NCBI GenBank assembly: GCA_948567375.1
Contig: OX419759.1
Coordinates: 32,093,493-32,157,492, forward strand
Source: Lunularia cruciata
Taxonomy: Eukaryota; Streptophyta; Marchantiopsida; Lunulariales; Lunulariaceae
DNA length: 64,000 nucleotides
Reading direction: 5' to 3'
A program made the translations under genes and the position numbers. Every line of letters begins with the position of its first letter. Within the stretch, counting starts at the first letter, position 1. The notes below the pieces were generated by a model that was given only the letters and a program-made list of their open reading frames with translations, was not told the origin of the DNA and ran no database searches. Positions 49,952 through 60,678 of the stretch are shown piece by piece.

Positions 49952-51661
49952 ATGGTAGGTGGTCTGGGATTTCCCAATGTGGAGAACAATGCAGAGATTG
50001 ACGAACTTGGTCAATTCGCCGTGAATCGATACAATACTAAAGAGGTAATGTTGAGTGATGTGCACAGAATCCAAGCTTTTGTTATCACAGAATGTTTGTT
50101 GTACCAGATAGTGGATGATAGTGCGTGGGGGAGACGCTAAAAATAATCGGGGTTTCAAGCCAGTGCTACTGTCTGTAGCAAGAGAGAGGTTTCATAAAAC
50201 GTGGGTTAGTAACCAATAACTCTCGAGATTAATATCGTCCAACAAACCTGCGCTCTGTTTATATAAGCTCAAGATCAGCATTATCTAACCAAATTTGCTT
50301 TGCCTCAATTCTTGAGCCAACTGATTTAGATGAATGACAGCATTCTGTAAAGAATACCATTCCGAATTTGCTACATACAAAGGGGGGTTCGTTTCATAAC
50401 GAATCTGACATCTGCTGACAAATTTCACAGAGGAAGAATTTGAAGTACAAGAGAGTGGTGGCAGCAAGTCAGCAGGTGGTACATGGAATCATGTATCATC
50501 TAACCATTGAAGCTAGCGAGGGTGATCAGGCGGACCAGATTTTTGATGTCAAGCTGTGGCAGCAATCTGGAGATGAAACTAAATCTCTGGAATCCTTTAA
50601 GTTGAAGGATCAACAGCGCTTCACAAGTAAGCAATCAATTTCATCTCTAACGGCCTTTGGACTGAAGCAGGAACCGATTTTCATCTGTCAAGAAACGATG
50701 ACTAGAGTATCTGAACTCTATTTCACGATCATAATCAGCAGTGTACCAAATTACTTGATATAAATTGACAGTGCAAGCAATGTGTTTGAAAAGTTGGTTC
50801 ATTCGACAGCGGAATTCATCTCCTTGAAAAGAAAGTGCTTCCAGCAGGCGAGCAAAACCAGCTGTTAGTTTTGGAACAGTCGTCATTCATTTAAATTCTA
50901 AGACTAACAATATACGGAAAATCTCGTGAGTTACTTGATAGGCTCCGCAAAGAGACCAGGATTCATTAGCTTATCTGAAAATTGGATTATCAAGTGGTAT
51001 ATTGAATTGGAATTCGAATTCGAAGTCGTTTGTGAGCTTCTTATACGTGCCTAAATATATGTTGCAAATTACGGACGTGGGAAGTTAGGCTTGTTAGAGA
51101 GCGTTAGTATCGGCACTACCTCGACGTACTACTCAACATACTTACAGTTCTCTCACACAACGCGCTGACAAAACTGCTGGTCGGGATACAGAGCTCTTCA
51201 CTCACAAGCTGCAAGCAGTTTCAATCGAAGACCCCTTGGTCCATGAAGCAGCAGCACATGCTGTCGATGCACTAAATGCGAAATCGAACTCTCTTGTACT
51301 TTACGAGCTTGTCCAGATCACATCCGGCCAAGCAAAGGTCAGTAATTTCTCACAAACTTTTGGACTTCGTTGCTTCGAATGTCCAATGCACTGACTCGTT
51401 AGCGAAGAAAATACCGCATATTATCCAGTTACTAGAATTGTTCAGTGACATCTTGTCCTTATTGCCCAGCTTCTCAGGGTGATCAGAGCAAAGAGTCCAA
51501 TCACCTGCCTCGGTACTCTTTGCGGCAAGGTGGGCAATGAGATCAACAGCTATGAGCTCCAAATGAAGGTAACAAAGGGCGAAATGGAGGAAGACGTAAA
51601 AACAGAGGTACACTACAGTGCGGATGGTGACTGGTACGTGAAGCATGTCACTCTAATTTAA
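49952..51661 (+). CDS. Phytocystatin with C-terminal legumain-inhibitor-type extension
   Basis: Four exons: 49,952-50,044, 50,431-50,626, 51,192-51,337 and 51,530-51,661 (567 nt, 188 residues). All junctions are GT-AG and phases match; the exon 3 and 4 acceptors are the least certain. The N-terminal domain inhibits papain-like cysteine proteases: Gly3-Gly4 near the N-terminus, the plant helix signature LGQFAVNRYN (19-28), the QVVHG loop (46-50, QxVxG type) followed by MYHLTIEA, and Trp74 in the second hairpin loop, where most family members have PW. The C-terminal domain (about 109-188) is a second cystatin-like fold with DPLVHEAAAHAV and the SNSL motif (128-131) followed by YEL; in AtCYS6/AtCYS7-type proteins this motif is needed to inhibit legumains (vacuolar processing enzymes). 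No signal peptide is visible, so a cytosolic form is inferred. An upstream exon encoding one is not excluded. Confidence 0.85.
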
Positions 51662-53685
51662 GTGTCGGAAAGGAATCACTTTCACGTTAACGAGTAAAAG
51701 GTATTCCGGTTTTTATATTCTAGTGAGAACGGATAACTCTGTACACAGGACAGATTGAAATGAGCAACCGAAATTCTGAGTTGTCAAAGCATTCAATTTG
51801 CACTGCAACGGATATGTAATTTTAGGCAACTTTTAGGAAGTAGCGCACAAACGATGATGTTTCAACTTTGAACATTATTCTAAACAGGATCGAACCAATT
51901 TATCTCAGTTCATTCACTGTGGATACAGATCCGTATAGATTCAAGTCCACGTGATGAAGAGCAGCGGATCATGGTCTTCTATATAGTTAGGTTACAGAAC
52001 CTCTAGTTGATTTAAGTTTATGGTTCCGATATTTCATATCAAACAGATTTAGGAGACGATTGCCTGTTTCTCTCACCTGCTATTTCCCAGTTGGAAATTA
52101 AGAAATGAAAAGCTGATGAATATGTTTCAGACGATTCTTAAATTTGGTCTGATATCCATGTGTCTCTCGTGGGCTTCATGATACCCTCATGATCCTGTAC
52201 ATGTATGCTCGACATAGAAGTGAAAAGAGATGCCGACCTCACCTAGATAAGTAAGATCGAAACTCCACCAAACATATGTTGTAATCATTTATACGAATTG
52301 ATTTCCAGTGAACTCCTGGTTGATCTTTCAGTGCGAAAACTTGACCGACTATGTCCAAGTGGTACATTGCGTACAATTACACAAACAGCCAGGTCCATAT
52401 GTGAATTCTAGGAGTTGACTCATCCACGAGCAATAATCACTAATCAAGGACTGGTTTGGAGGGTCTACTGGACATTAATGAGTAGAAACGCGACCATCAA
52501 ATTTTATGGCTCCAGCTCATTTGATGCAATTGGAACTCGATCCTGGTGGGCTAGTAAACTGGAGCTTTAGTCTTCAGTTTGTGCCCCTGCCACAAATTAG
52601 TACTTGTGAATTGCATTCATCAGTTGAACACAGATTCCTACTTGATTTTATTCTATTTGATTCTTCTTCTTATTATTTGAATCCTACTTGATTCATACGA
52701 TAGGTGAGTCCTCATTCAGTTATAGCACTGAGCATACAGCTCAGTGCTGGATATAGCTCAATCTGCATGTGCAAGCACGTCTTCGTCAGCCAGTACAAGA
52801 TTGCAGAGAAGCACTCATTGACAACAAGATCATTTCCACGCCATGCATGGAGATTCTGAAGAATAAAATGGTAATTTAGCCGATGGTGTTTCGTTCAAGT
52901 TTGTCATTTAGAGAGAAATCTGCATTATTCCGATGAACCAAGATTTCATGGTAATGACCAGGAGGAACCAATTAGTTGAAAGACAAATTTCTCTCCGGAT
53001 TAGCGATGGTACTACCTTTCATTACGATTCTCAGATACTCCGTAGAGTATCTTAAATGTGACCCATTTGTCGGATTTGCTATAAAATCTTTGAGGTTTCA
53101 AGTAAACTCGGATGAGTTTTACAATCTCAATCCTGGACCACAGTCATCTGAATACTGGTTCTGGTTGTGCAGTGCCACTTTAATTGAACTGCAATTTTTC
53201 AACGATCTCAACCTCTGACCTTATATGCTGAATCTCCTCCTTCGTGCTTTGAAGCCGGAAGCACGTCAGACCACGCAGACTTTGAAATATCATGTGACCC
53301 CAAATTCATGCATCAATAAGCTGTCTACACATACCTTTTCTTTCAATGAGATCCGTCAAACTGACACGACAATTGATCACCTAAATTTATGGAGGATCTT
53401 ATGTCTAAGATAACGAGGTTCATCCCGCTAATGCAAGTCTCTAGATGGACGGACATTAGCGGATCTAGTAGATATGGAGAAAGCCTATGAAACCAACCAT
53501 CTATGAACAGGCCGGCTCGAAAAGTGATGGGAACCTGCGGACCCAGCAAAAGCACTTCGGTGCAGTAATTCCGTTTTGTCAGAAATCCGCTCAATCTCCA
53601 CAATGTCCACATCCCATCTTTTGTTTTTACTTGGGACGAATGCTTTTATTGAACCTTAAATAAGAAACAGTGGCGCGGAATATAC
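51662..53685. other. Intergenic region downstream of the cystatin gene
   Basis: About 2 kb including the cystatin 3' UTR. Short frames are present on both strands, but none has domain content or splice partners. Nothing further is supported. Confidence 0.45.
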
Positions 53686-54121
53686 TCAGATGGTTCTATC
53701 TGAACTGCACAAATGAGAGCCGTAGCGGCCAAAGGCATCTGATCGTCGACTGGCGGGTGTGACCAAATCGGTAGCACGCTCGAGTTCCAAACGACCATGC
53801 TGAAGCGCGACTTCAGCACGAAGAGGCAGTTGAAGATCGTCAATTTCGCATATTAGGGAATCTAGTGTTTTCTGTTCATGCTTAATAATCAAATGTAGGA
53901 CAACACAGTTCTCCCGTGCATCACCGCTGAGCAACGGAAGCGTGATGGCCCCATTTCCCGCTGGTCTGGGGATCGGTGATCGAGAACTCACTGATATCAC
54001 AGAACTGCTTTTGCGCTCCTTTGCTCGTGAAGACACCGGAGACAACACCCTCATTTGGTCGTTTTGGAAAGGTATTTTCTGGAGTCTCCAAAGATTCTAT
54101 GCCCTCCCCTGTACCCATCAT
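53686..54121 (-). pseudogene. Gene fragment with frame break, coiled-coil type
   Basis: Two overlapping minus-strand frames both look coding. One starts with an ATG at 54,121 (MMGTGEGIESLETPENTFPK) and is open to 53,921. The other, shifted by one base, is open from about 54,054 to a stop at 53,686. It reads Ser/Pro-rich (SSVISVSSRSPIPRP) and then charged and helical (HEQKTLDSLICEIDDLQLP, LRAEVALQHGRLELERATDL). Joining them needs a frameshift near 54,050 or a small intron. The available short intron (GTGAGT near 54,000 to CTCAG) does not keep the second frame. A decayed copy of a coiled-coil protein gene is therefore the best reading; a real short exon set is possible. The family is not recognised. 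Confidence 0.4.
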
Positions 54122-54557
54122 GGTCGTAGCAATCCGTAAAATACCATACTGGCATGAAGCTAAATCTCTAGATCTTACGATTTCAAAAGACGAGATTTGA
54201 TTGAAAAGAGATGGGCAAAGTTCAGCGCTTCTATATAGGTGGTCTTTAGGTTCCTAATCCCATCATGTAACACTTTATATTTTCAATTTGCCTTTCATCT
54301 CGCTTTACTTGTAGTTAATTAGCGAGTTGATTTATCATTTTGATGTGAAGGGTCTTCTGAATACCGAGACCCAATAAATTTAAAGTCTTAAATTTGATCT
54401 ATATTTTGTAACACCGAGCACCAAATGAACAGTAATGAAAAACTGTCAGATCCCACTACATAAAGCAACGAAGTGAATAGAGATCAGTCTCCGAGATTTT
54501 CTTTCCCTTAACAACCTAATCTCGCTGGATTAAGCAAGATTACTGGATTGCTAATAT

Positions 54558-55265
54558 TTGAAGGCTTTATTTTCTGTAGACCTTTTCTTTCTCTTGCTTT
54601 TTGCAGGACCGCCACTTGGCTTCAGGATCCGCCGAAGCGATCATGCACTGCTTCCGTTCGGGTCAGGAACTTTATCCATCATCCTTTGTCACTTTCCCAC
54701 TTTTCCTGGGGCCCACTCCTACCTCCTCTCCTTTCCATTCCTCAGGGCGAATAAAGTGCTGAAAGCCACCCCTTCCCTTTCATACCACAAGATCAACCCA
54801 ATCCAACGCCATTTACGCTTCCAAGGCAGAATATTTCAGACTGGTAGCTTGGAATCTGGGGAATCTGAGTCAGTGAGTGGAGTTTCTTACCTCAGCACAA
54901 ACGAGTGGGACCCAACTAGGTGTTTTCACCCCCAGTTTACCCATTTCTTTGTTGACCGCAGGATTGAGCATCGAACGATACCACCAGTAGAAGAACGAAT
55001 GTGCCTGGTAATAGTAGCGGGGATTCTGGGAAATATAAGAGATAGATTGAGTAAGTTTCTTCACCTCACCCAATTGGCATCCATGTCGTTTATCTTCTCC
55101 ACTCTTCCTTCCATACCTGATGATGACTTTCTGCACCGGACTAGTGATGACATTCTTCACGCCACCCCCGACGCAACCTTATCCCGAACTCCCCCATGCC
55201 ACCCAAAATTGGCTGCCGCTCTCAAGCAATATGAAAACCACCATCTCTTATCAGAACTGAAGTAG
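54558..55265 (+). other. Unusually long open frame upstream of the plastid-protein gene
   Basis: A stop-free stretch of about 235 codons with no ATG near its start; the first ATG comes about 148 codons in. It begins after a strong pyrimidine tract and acceptor-like ctttttgcag near 54,605 and contains a strong donor-like GATTGA/GTAAGT near 55,048. Residue content is mixed and no domain was recognised. It ends 197 bp before the next gene's start codon. It may be a coding or 5'-UTR exon of that gene, part of the promoter, or an old coding remnant. Confidence 0.3.
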
Positions 55266-55461
55266 TAGTACTACTAATAATCCTGGACTCGGTGTGTGAT
55301 AGATCTGTACGCATTCCTTTAACTGTCGAGAGCAGAGAGGAGGGAGTGAATGTGGGAGTTGGATTCAAGACGATTGCCGTGAGGTGTTGCTTGAGACAGA
55401 CAGTGGAAAGGATCGGAAGGTGGATTTGGAGTGGAGAGGTTTAGCTGAGCAGAAAGGAAAG

Positions 55462-56712
55462 ATGGGGTCTGTTGGAAGAGCAGCAGCAGGTTTGCAGGCG
55501 CACTGTGTTGCAAGTGTGGAGAAGATGAGCGCTGTTCGTGTTTGTAACTCAGCAGCTGAGTGTTGCTCACTCCGTTCTCGCTTGGGGCTGGCTGGAAGTG
55601 GGCTGGGGAGACGGAGCAGACGAGGAGAAGGGAAGAAACTGTCTCTCTCCTCTTCTTCATCGAAACCAACAAAAGGAGGTCGATTATCTCACACTTGTGG
55701 CGCCACCCCTGCTGTTGCTTCTTCTGCTGCTTCCACACCTGTTGCACTGTTTTTGGAGGACTCCCTGTTTCCGAAGATTGATGCACAGGCCCTAGAGGCA
55801 GAAACTCCTGTATTGATCGCCCATTGCGCCGATATGGACTGGAAACTCCTCGCAGAAGAGCTTCGTTCCCAAGCGCTGAACTCACTGCAGTCAACGGGAT
55901 CCGGAGCTCTGTGTCTGAAGGCACTGGAGAAGGAAATGAATTCCTGGGTACATGATTCCATGATCGAAGGAATCGAAACGCCAATCAAAGGTGCTATGAT
56001 TGAAGACGGATGGTCTTACGAGTCTGCTGTTCAGGAGCTGCGGATGCAGGCGAATTTACAGGCAGTGCAACGTCTGGCCAAGGCGGTGGACTCTTCCTTC
56101 GAGTGGGAGGTGGCTGCTGCTGAGCTTCATCAGAGAGTTTTCGTCACTGGGGCTGCTGAGGTCCCAGAAGCCTTGAACCCGGAGCAGAGGTTACTGCATA
56201 CGTGGTTTCAATCTCAGGGTGATGTGGCCGATGAGGCTCACAGGTTGGCACAGGAAGCGCTGGCTTCCACGTCAGCAACTGCACATGTGGAGATCCAAGA
56301 TTGGCAACATCTCGTAAGGGAGGAAGAAACCTCAGCAGCAAAGAATGCGGGCGGTGCTGCCTCGGATGCCACGTCATCGTCACAGGCTCGGGATAAATCC
56401 TGGTTTGGTCTGGGAGCAGCTCTTGCAGCGAGTTTGGGAGTGCAGGGAAGCTCAGTCATGGATGCTTACGGAATGGAGACGGCAATCAATCTACAACCGA
56501 ATCCTGAGTCTGCGGAGGCAGCATCCAGGGCTCCTTCATGGCTTGCCCCTGCAGTCTTGGCTTTCCCTGTGGTCTCGTACTTTGCTTTCAGCTTCTACAG
56601 AGAGAGGGTGAATCCATATGCTAAGGTTACCGACTGGATGTTCAGTGTTGTTGCTCTGGTGATTGTTGCCAACATCGTTCTTATGGCCACATTGGGAGTG
56701 CGATTGTACTGA
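55462..56712 (+). CDS. Putative plastid membrane protein, two C-terminal helices, family not recognised
   Basis: A single-exon frame of 416 residues from the first good ATG; the frame is open upstream but without an ATG. The first ~85 residues are rich in Ala, Ser and Arg and poor in acidic residues (for example SRLGLAGSGLGRRSRRGEGK, then a Ser run), as in chloroplast transit peptides. Residues about 90-300 look soluble and largely helical, with many Ala/Glu/Leu heptad-like stretches. A low-complexity Ala/Ser linker follows. The C-terminus has two hydrophobic segments, about 361-379 and 392-414, separated by the charged loop YRERVNPYAKVTDW and ending GVRLY. This layout suggests a thylakoid or envelope protein with its bulk on the stromal side. 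That location is inferred; no function is claimed. Confidence 0.75.
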   Translation: MGSVGRAAAGLQAHCVASVEKMSAVRVCNSAAECCSLRSRLGLAGSGLGRRSRRGEGKKLSLSSSSSKPTKGGRLSHTCGATPAVASSAASTPVALFLEDSLFPKIDAQALEAETPVLIAHCADMDWKLLAEELRSQALNSLQSTGSGALCLKALEKEMNSWVHDSMIEGIETPIKGAMIEDGWSYESAVQELRMQANLQAVQRLAKAVDSSFEWEVAAAELHQRVFVTGAAEVPEALNPEQRLLHTWFQSQGDVADEAHRLAQEALASTSATAHVEIQDWQHLVREEETSAAKNAGGAASDATSSSQARDKSWFGLGAALAASLGVQGSSVMDAYGMETAINLQPNPESAEAASRAPSWLAPAVLAFPVVSYFAFSFYRERVNPYAKVTDWMFSVVALVIVANIVLMATLGVRLY

Positions 56713-57946
56713 ATTGACGAAAATCTGGAATTTTTTTCTACTATTTAGCTAGCTGTAAATCTTTGTATATTGGCTCGAGGGAACCTAGGAAATTGCTCAA
56801 TTTGATCTTTTCACTTGCAAGACCTGCTGCTGAATCTGATCCTCGAAGGAATACCCTGAAATTCATGTGATTATCAAAGTGATCGAAGTTTCTCACGACA
56901 TCCTTACTTTGAACAACTTTGTAAAAAGTTTTAGCCCTCACGATGGCATTCCGGAGAATGTTTATGTCGCGGGTCATTGTTATACATCAACTTCAATCCA
57001 ATTTTACCCTGAAGGCCAGATCCTACGGCCTACTGTCTTTTATGTCGCCTGTACGTTCGGTGGCGTCAGTCTATGAAAGCGATTTTATCGTACCTTGCAT
57101 CCAATGAGTCCCATTTTTGTATGGCAATAGCTCGTCCTCACACTGTAGTTGTGTTATTGGGCCAGATTGGACGTGAGTTAAATTAGTCTCAGCTCTGCTC
57201 CAAACCCAGTCAAACAGGGATCAATGTGAAATCTCACGCCATTTTCTCCTAATCGTCTTTCATAGTTAGGAAGCGGCTGGAACTGTAGACGTGAAGACAG
57301 GTAGATCGGCGAAGGAATTTAATCTTGACTTTTCATTGAAATACATTAAGAACCCGTAAGGGTTCTCAATGCCTTTCACTCGTACGGTTGTCCATTGAAA
57401 AGCTGTCATGATGTGCTATAAAACTTGTTGTCTCTGTCCCAATTGCTTGAGAAACTTTGTACAGTTCCTGGGTTTTCACTTTGAATTGAGGAAGATTTTT
57501 ACTTGGACGTAGGGCCATGAAGGTCAGGAATAGCCTAAGATGAAGGCGAAGAAGTCGTTAACTGGTAACCAATAAAGGAATGACAGAATAAGTGGGACCC
57601 AAACGAGCTATTGCGCATAGCGATGACGTTTAATACTTGTGTGGGAATGGACCTTTCCGAATGCTGAAAGACGACAAGGTCTTGAAAGTGAGAACATTTA
57701 TTTAAAAAGCTGGAAAGCTCAGACGTGTAGATGAGACTAACAACCGTGGGATATCAAGAGGTGTGAAGAAGGGTACAAAACACCACTTTCTTCAAAACGC
57801 TGTACATCGCCTTCTATGGGTATCAAACGTGTCAAGGGCTAGTGATGGATTTATTAAAGATTAATCAACGCTTTAATCATGCTTTCATCAAGTACACAGC
57901 AGTTGTTGTTTGATGAGGTTCCAGTGGGTTCACTCAGTACGGCAAC
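56713..57946. other. Intergenic region between convergent genes
   Basis: About 1.2 kb between the plus-strand plastid-protein gene and the minus-strand gene ending at 57,947. It holds both 3' UTRs. An AATAAA lies near 57,570 on the plus strand, rather far from the stop at 56,712. No additional gene is seen. Confidence 0.5.
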
Positions 57947-59746
57947 CTACGACTCTATTTTCGTCTTCAATCCAGCCGTGAACTTCAAATTGTGCTCAAT
58001 GCTATTCGATGTTTCTGACAGAGGCGCTGCGGGTAGTGAGAGTGGGAGTGTTGATGTCGAGACTGGATAGCTGAAGTCCATGTTAACGATCTGATTCGGT
58101 AGCAAGAAGCGACACGGACATGTATCCCCAAAGTACGCCAAGCATTCTTTGTAGCTAAATGAGCCAACTTCACCCCTCGCTAAGAACTCGTCCACCAGAG
58201 TCTTCAGAGTTCTTTCAAATTCCCTGACGTTCAGTGTCTTCTTCACGCTGTCCTGCCTGTAACTGCAAGAAGGCGTCTCCATTTCTTCATATCCTTCCGA
58301 TGGCTCCGCCCAGGCAATGGTGGTAACTCTTGATCCATCCCCTGTGCTATAAAACTCTTTTCCTTCGCGGGCTATTTCGCTTTCAACCTGCAAATCCAAC
58401 AATGGACTGTACATTAATTAGAAATCTTCCATGTGAACCTCACATTTTCAGCAGGCTAGGGGGGCTTTGTAGAAATTTATTAGCAGTCTACCGAGATGAA
58501 CAAGTATGAACCTTAAGAGATTTACATCTCTTAAGGTTGCTCGGTCTCGATTCCTAGTCTATTCAACGTGAACATCCAGGTGGTGATCAAGTCTGACCGT
58601 TTCTAGTTTACCGGAGTAAGTTTAATAACTGGGCCCACTCATTCAACTTTAACTCCATTTCTACACCCCGGTGATAGGAATAAATAACCAGCACAATGCG
58701 GTACGTGAATCGTCGGTGAGTTGAATAGCCAATTCTTGGCGTTTGTCAAGTCTTTATATACCTGAGGATGAGAGACAGGTTGGAAGCGATCAAAAGCTTC
58801 ATTTCGTTGACATATTCCTTTCCATCTCCATAACCTTAGTAACCACCTCTGTAAATGCTGGTGTAAACTCTCAGCCTGAAATATGAAAATACCAATGAAC
58901 AATGATTTAAATCAGCACTTTAGTAAGACCATCCTACCAGAGAGAAGTTGCAACGGTCTCTACACTGGAGTGTTGATGTTCTGGAAGCAAATACTTGCAC
59001 ATACAATTACCAATGGAGGTAACTCTACGACTCGCTCATAAGCAATGCTAGTTATATCCGAAAGCTGAGTCACTTGACATGGCAAGAAGGTGCACAGCCC
59101 ACACACTATGTCATTTTCCAGGTTTATTTGTATTATCCATCATGGCTTATCGGTGTTGAATCTCTCATTACATTCCAGTTCTTCAAAACAATGTTGCTTC
59201 TACTGAGAAACTATACGTTCGAAGTAGCAATTTGGTTCAAGTGCGATTACTTCCTACCGAGCAGTGGCCCCATCCTCATACCTGCCAAACTTGCCGTCGT
59301 TTATGATCAAAAAGAGCTTGGTGGGGAATGGTCTTGCTGTGCTCGGGTTCGAACTCTCTCTTGAACAGCGCCCTTGCAGATGTGGAAGCAGCTGATGTTT
59401 GTCTCTTCTTTGAAAGGAAAGAATGTGCAACTGATAGATTCAAGTCAGGTTTAGCTTCAGTCACAACGCATGTTTCTTGAGCTGCACAAAGTTCAATCAT
59501 TGAACCGCAAGACTGTTCATCATTGGAGTTTAATGTCTCTGGCGGCTCGCGCTTTCTCTTTCTCTCCTTAATACGCGCTCGGATACACATACACATGAAC
59601 AACCTCAGCAACGTCATGCTGACCATGCATATCCTTACCAAGGGCATACTCGGATGTGTCCTCTTCAGACAGATAACACTCTTTTGCATGTATATCTTTG
59701 GTCTTGATCATGGGATTTGTTTCGCCACAGCAGATTGATTCAAGTT
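57947..59746 (-). CDS. Uncharacterised multi-exon gene (5' end unresolved)
   Basis: Minus-strand exons, in transcript order: 59,639-59,746; 59,282-59,538; 58,762-58,875; 57,947-58,387 (stop). The last two introns are well supported: donor CAG/GTATGA at 59,282, acceptor atatttcag at 58,875, donor CTCAG/GTATAT at 58,762 and acceptor ttgcag at 58,387, all phase 0. The 100-bp intron 59,539-59,638 starts with GTAAGG and keeps phase but has a purine-rich 3' end. The protein is hydrophilic. It has an acidic first part (KDIHAKECYLSEEDTSEYAL), a basic segment ending HKRRQVWQ, a Trp/Arg-rich helix (QRWLLRLWRWKGICQRN) and a charged region (KKTLNVREFERTLKTLVDEF). Further upstream, minus-strand sequence near 59,800-59,920 (AYSIAREVQAVIQGFLKITI) also looks coding and may belong to the gene. 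No family was recognised. Confidence 0.6.
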
Positions 59747-60678
59747 CTAATAATACAGTCCGCTGTTTGTCACGTCCGATCAGTCGGAAGACCACAGTTA
59801 ACCACACTCGGCATTTGTTCCTGCTTTATTTCTCCAAACAAGGCTCCCAGGGTGCATGATGGTGATCTTCAGAAAGCCTTGGATGACAGCCTGCACCTCT
59901 CTCGCAATCGAATATGCAACATGTTAAGTTCAGAATAATATCACACAAGATTTGCAGTAAATTTATCATCCATACCGATATAGAAAGATCATAACACCAG
60001 GGTAAGGCTGTGGTCCATTTAGTTACTTAAGACAAACCCTTTGGGGGAAACTGTTGGTAGACCAACTAGTTGGTGAAACAAATCCAATCCAACAATTCCA
60101 ATATGAGAATATTTGAGACACCTGAAGTACGAAGCAGGCACGAAGGATAACTCATACTAAAACCCCAAAGCATCTTGACTCAACTTCGTCATTCGCTGGC
60201 AGGCTGAATGAATGAAGTGATTGAAGCAAAAAAAAGGAAGGGAACCTTCTGGAATAGCCAAGGAGAGGGCTTGTTAGAGAAATGTTTTCTCTAACAAACC
60301 TTCGCAAGCACGAGATAGGAGAACAAGCAAATCCCTTCTGTGGATTTCAAGATACATCCTAATGACAAGATATAAACTGAAACTCAGGCGAAAAGTCATA
60401 AATCACCATATACAGAACTGCATCTTACACTCCATTGAACTTTCATAATTATGCAGGACCTTGGTTTGGTTTAGGACCTTCAGTACAAGCGGTGAAACTC
60501 AACATCACATCAGATAGACAGGATGCTTAAGATTGGACAATAAGGGTGAACAAAATGAAGTGGTCCAAGCAAATGGAGTTTGTCACCATACATCACAAGG
60601 ACAAGATTATCCGATTATCCGATATTATACGATTGAACAGATGTACATCCTGGACAGGATAAACGGTGCTCTATTGCG

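Noticed and set aside
55319-55984. A 221-codon minus-strand frame overlapping the start of the plastid-protein gene.
   Set aside because: It is antisense to a well-supported coding region and low in complexity; a shadow of that gene's codon usage.
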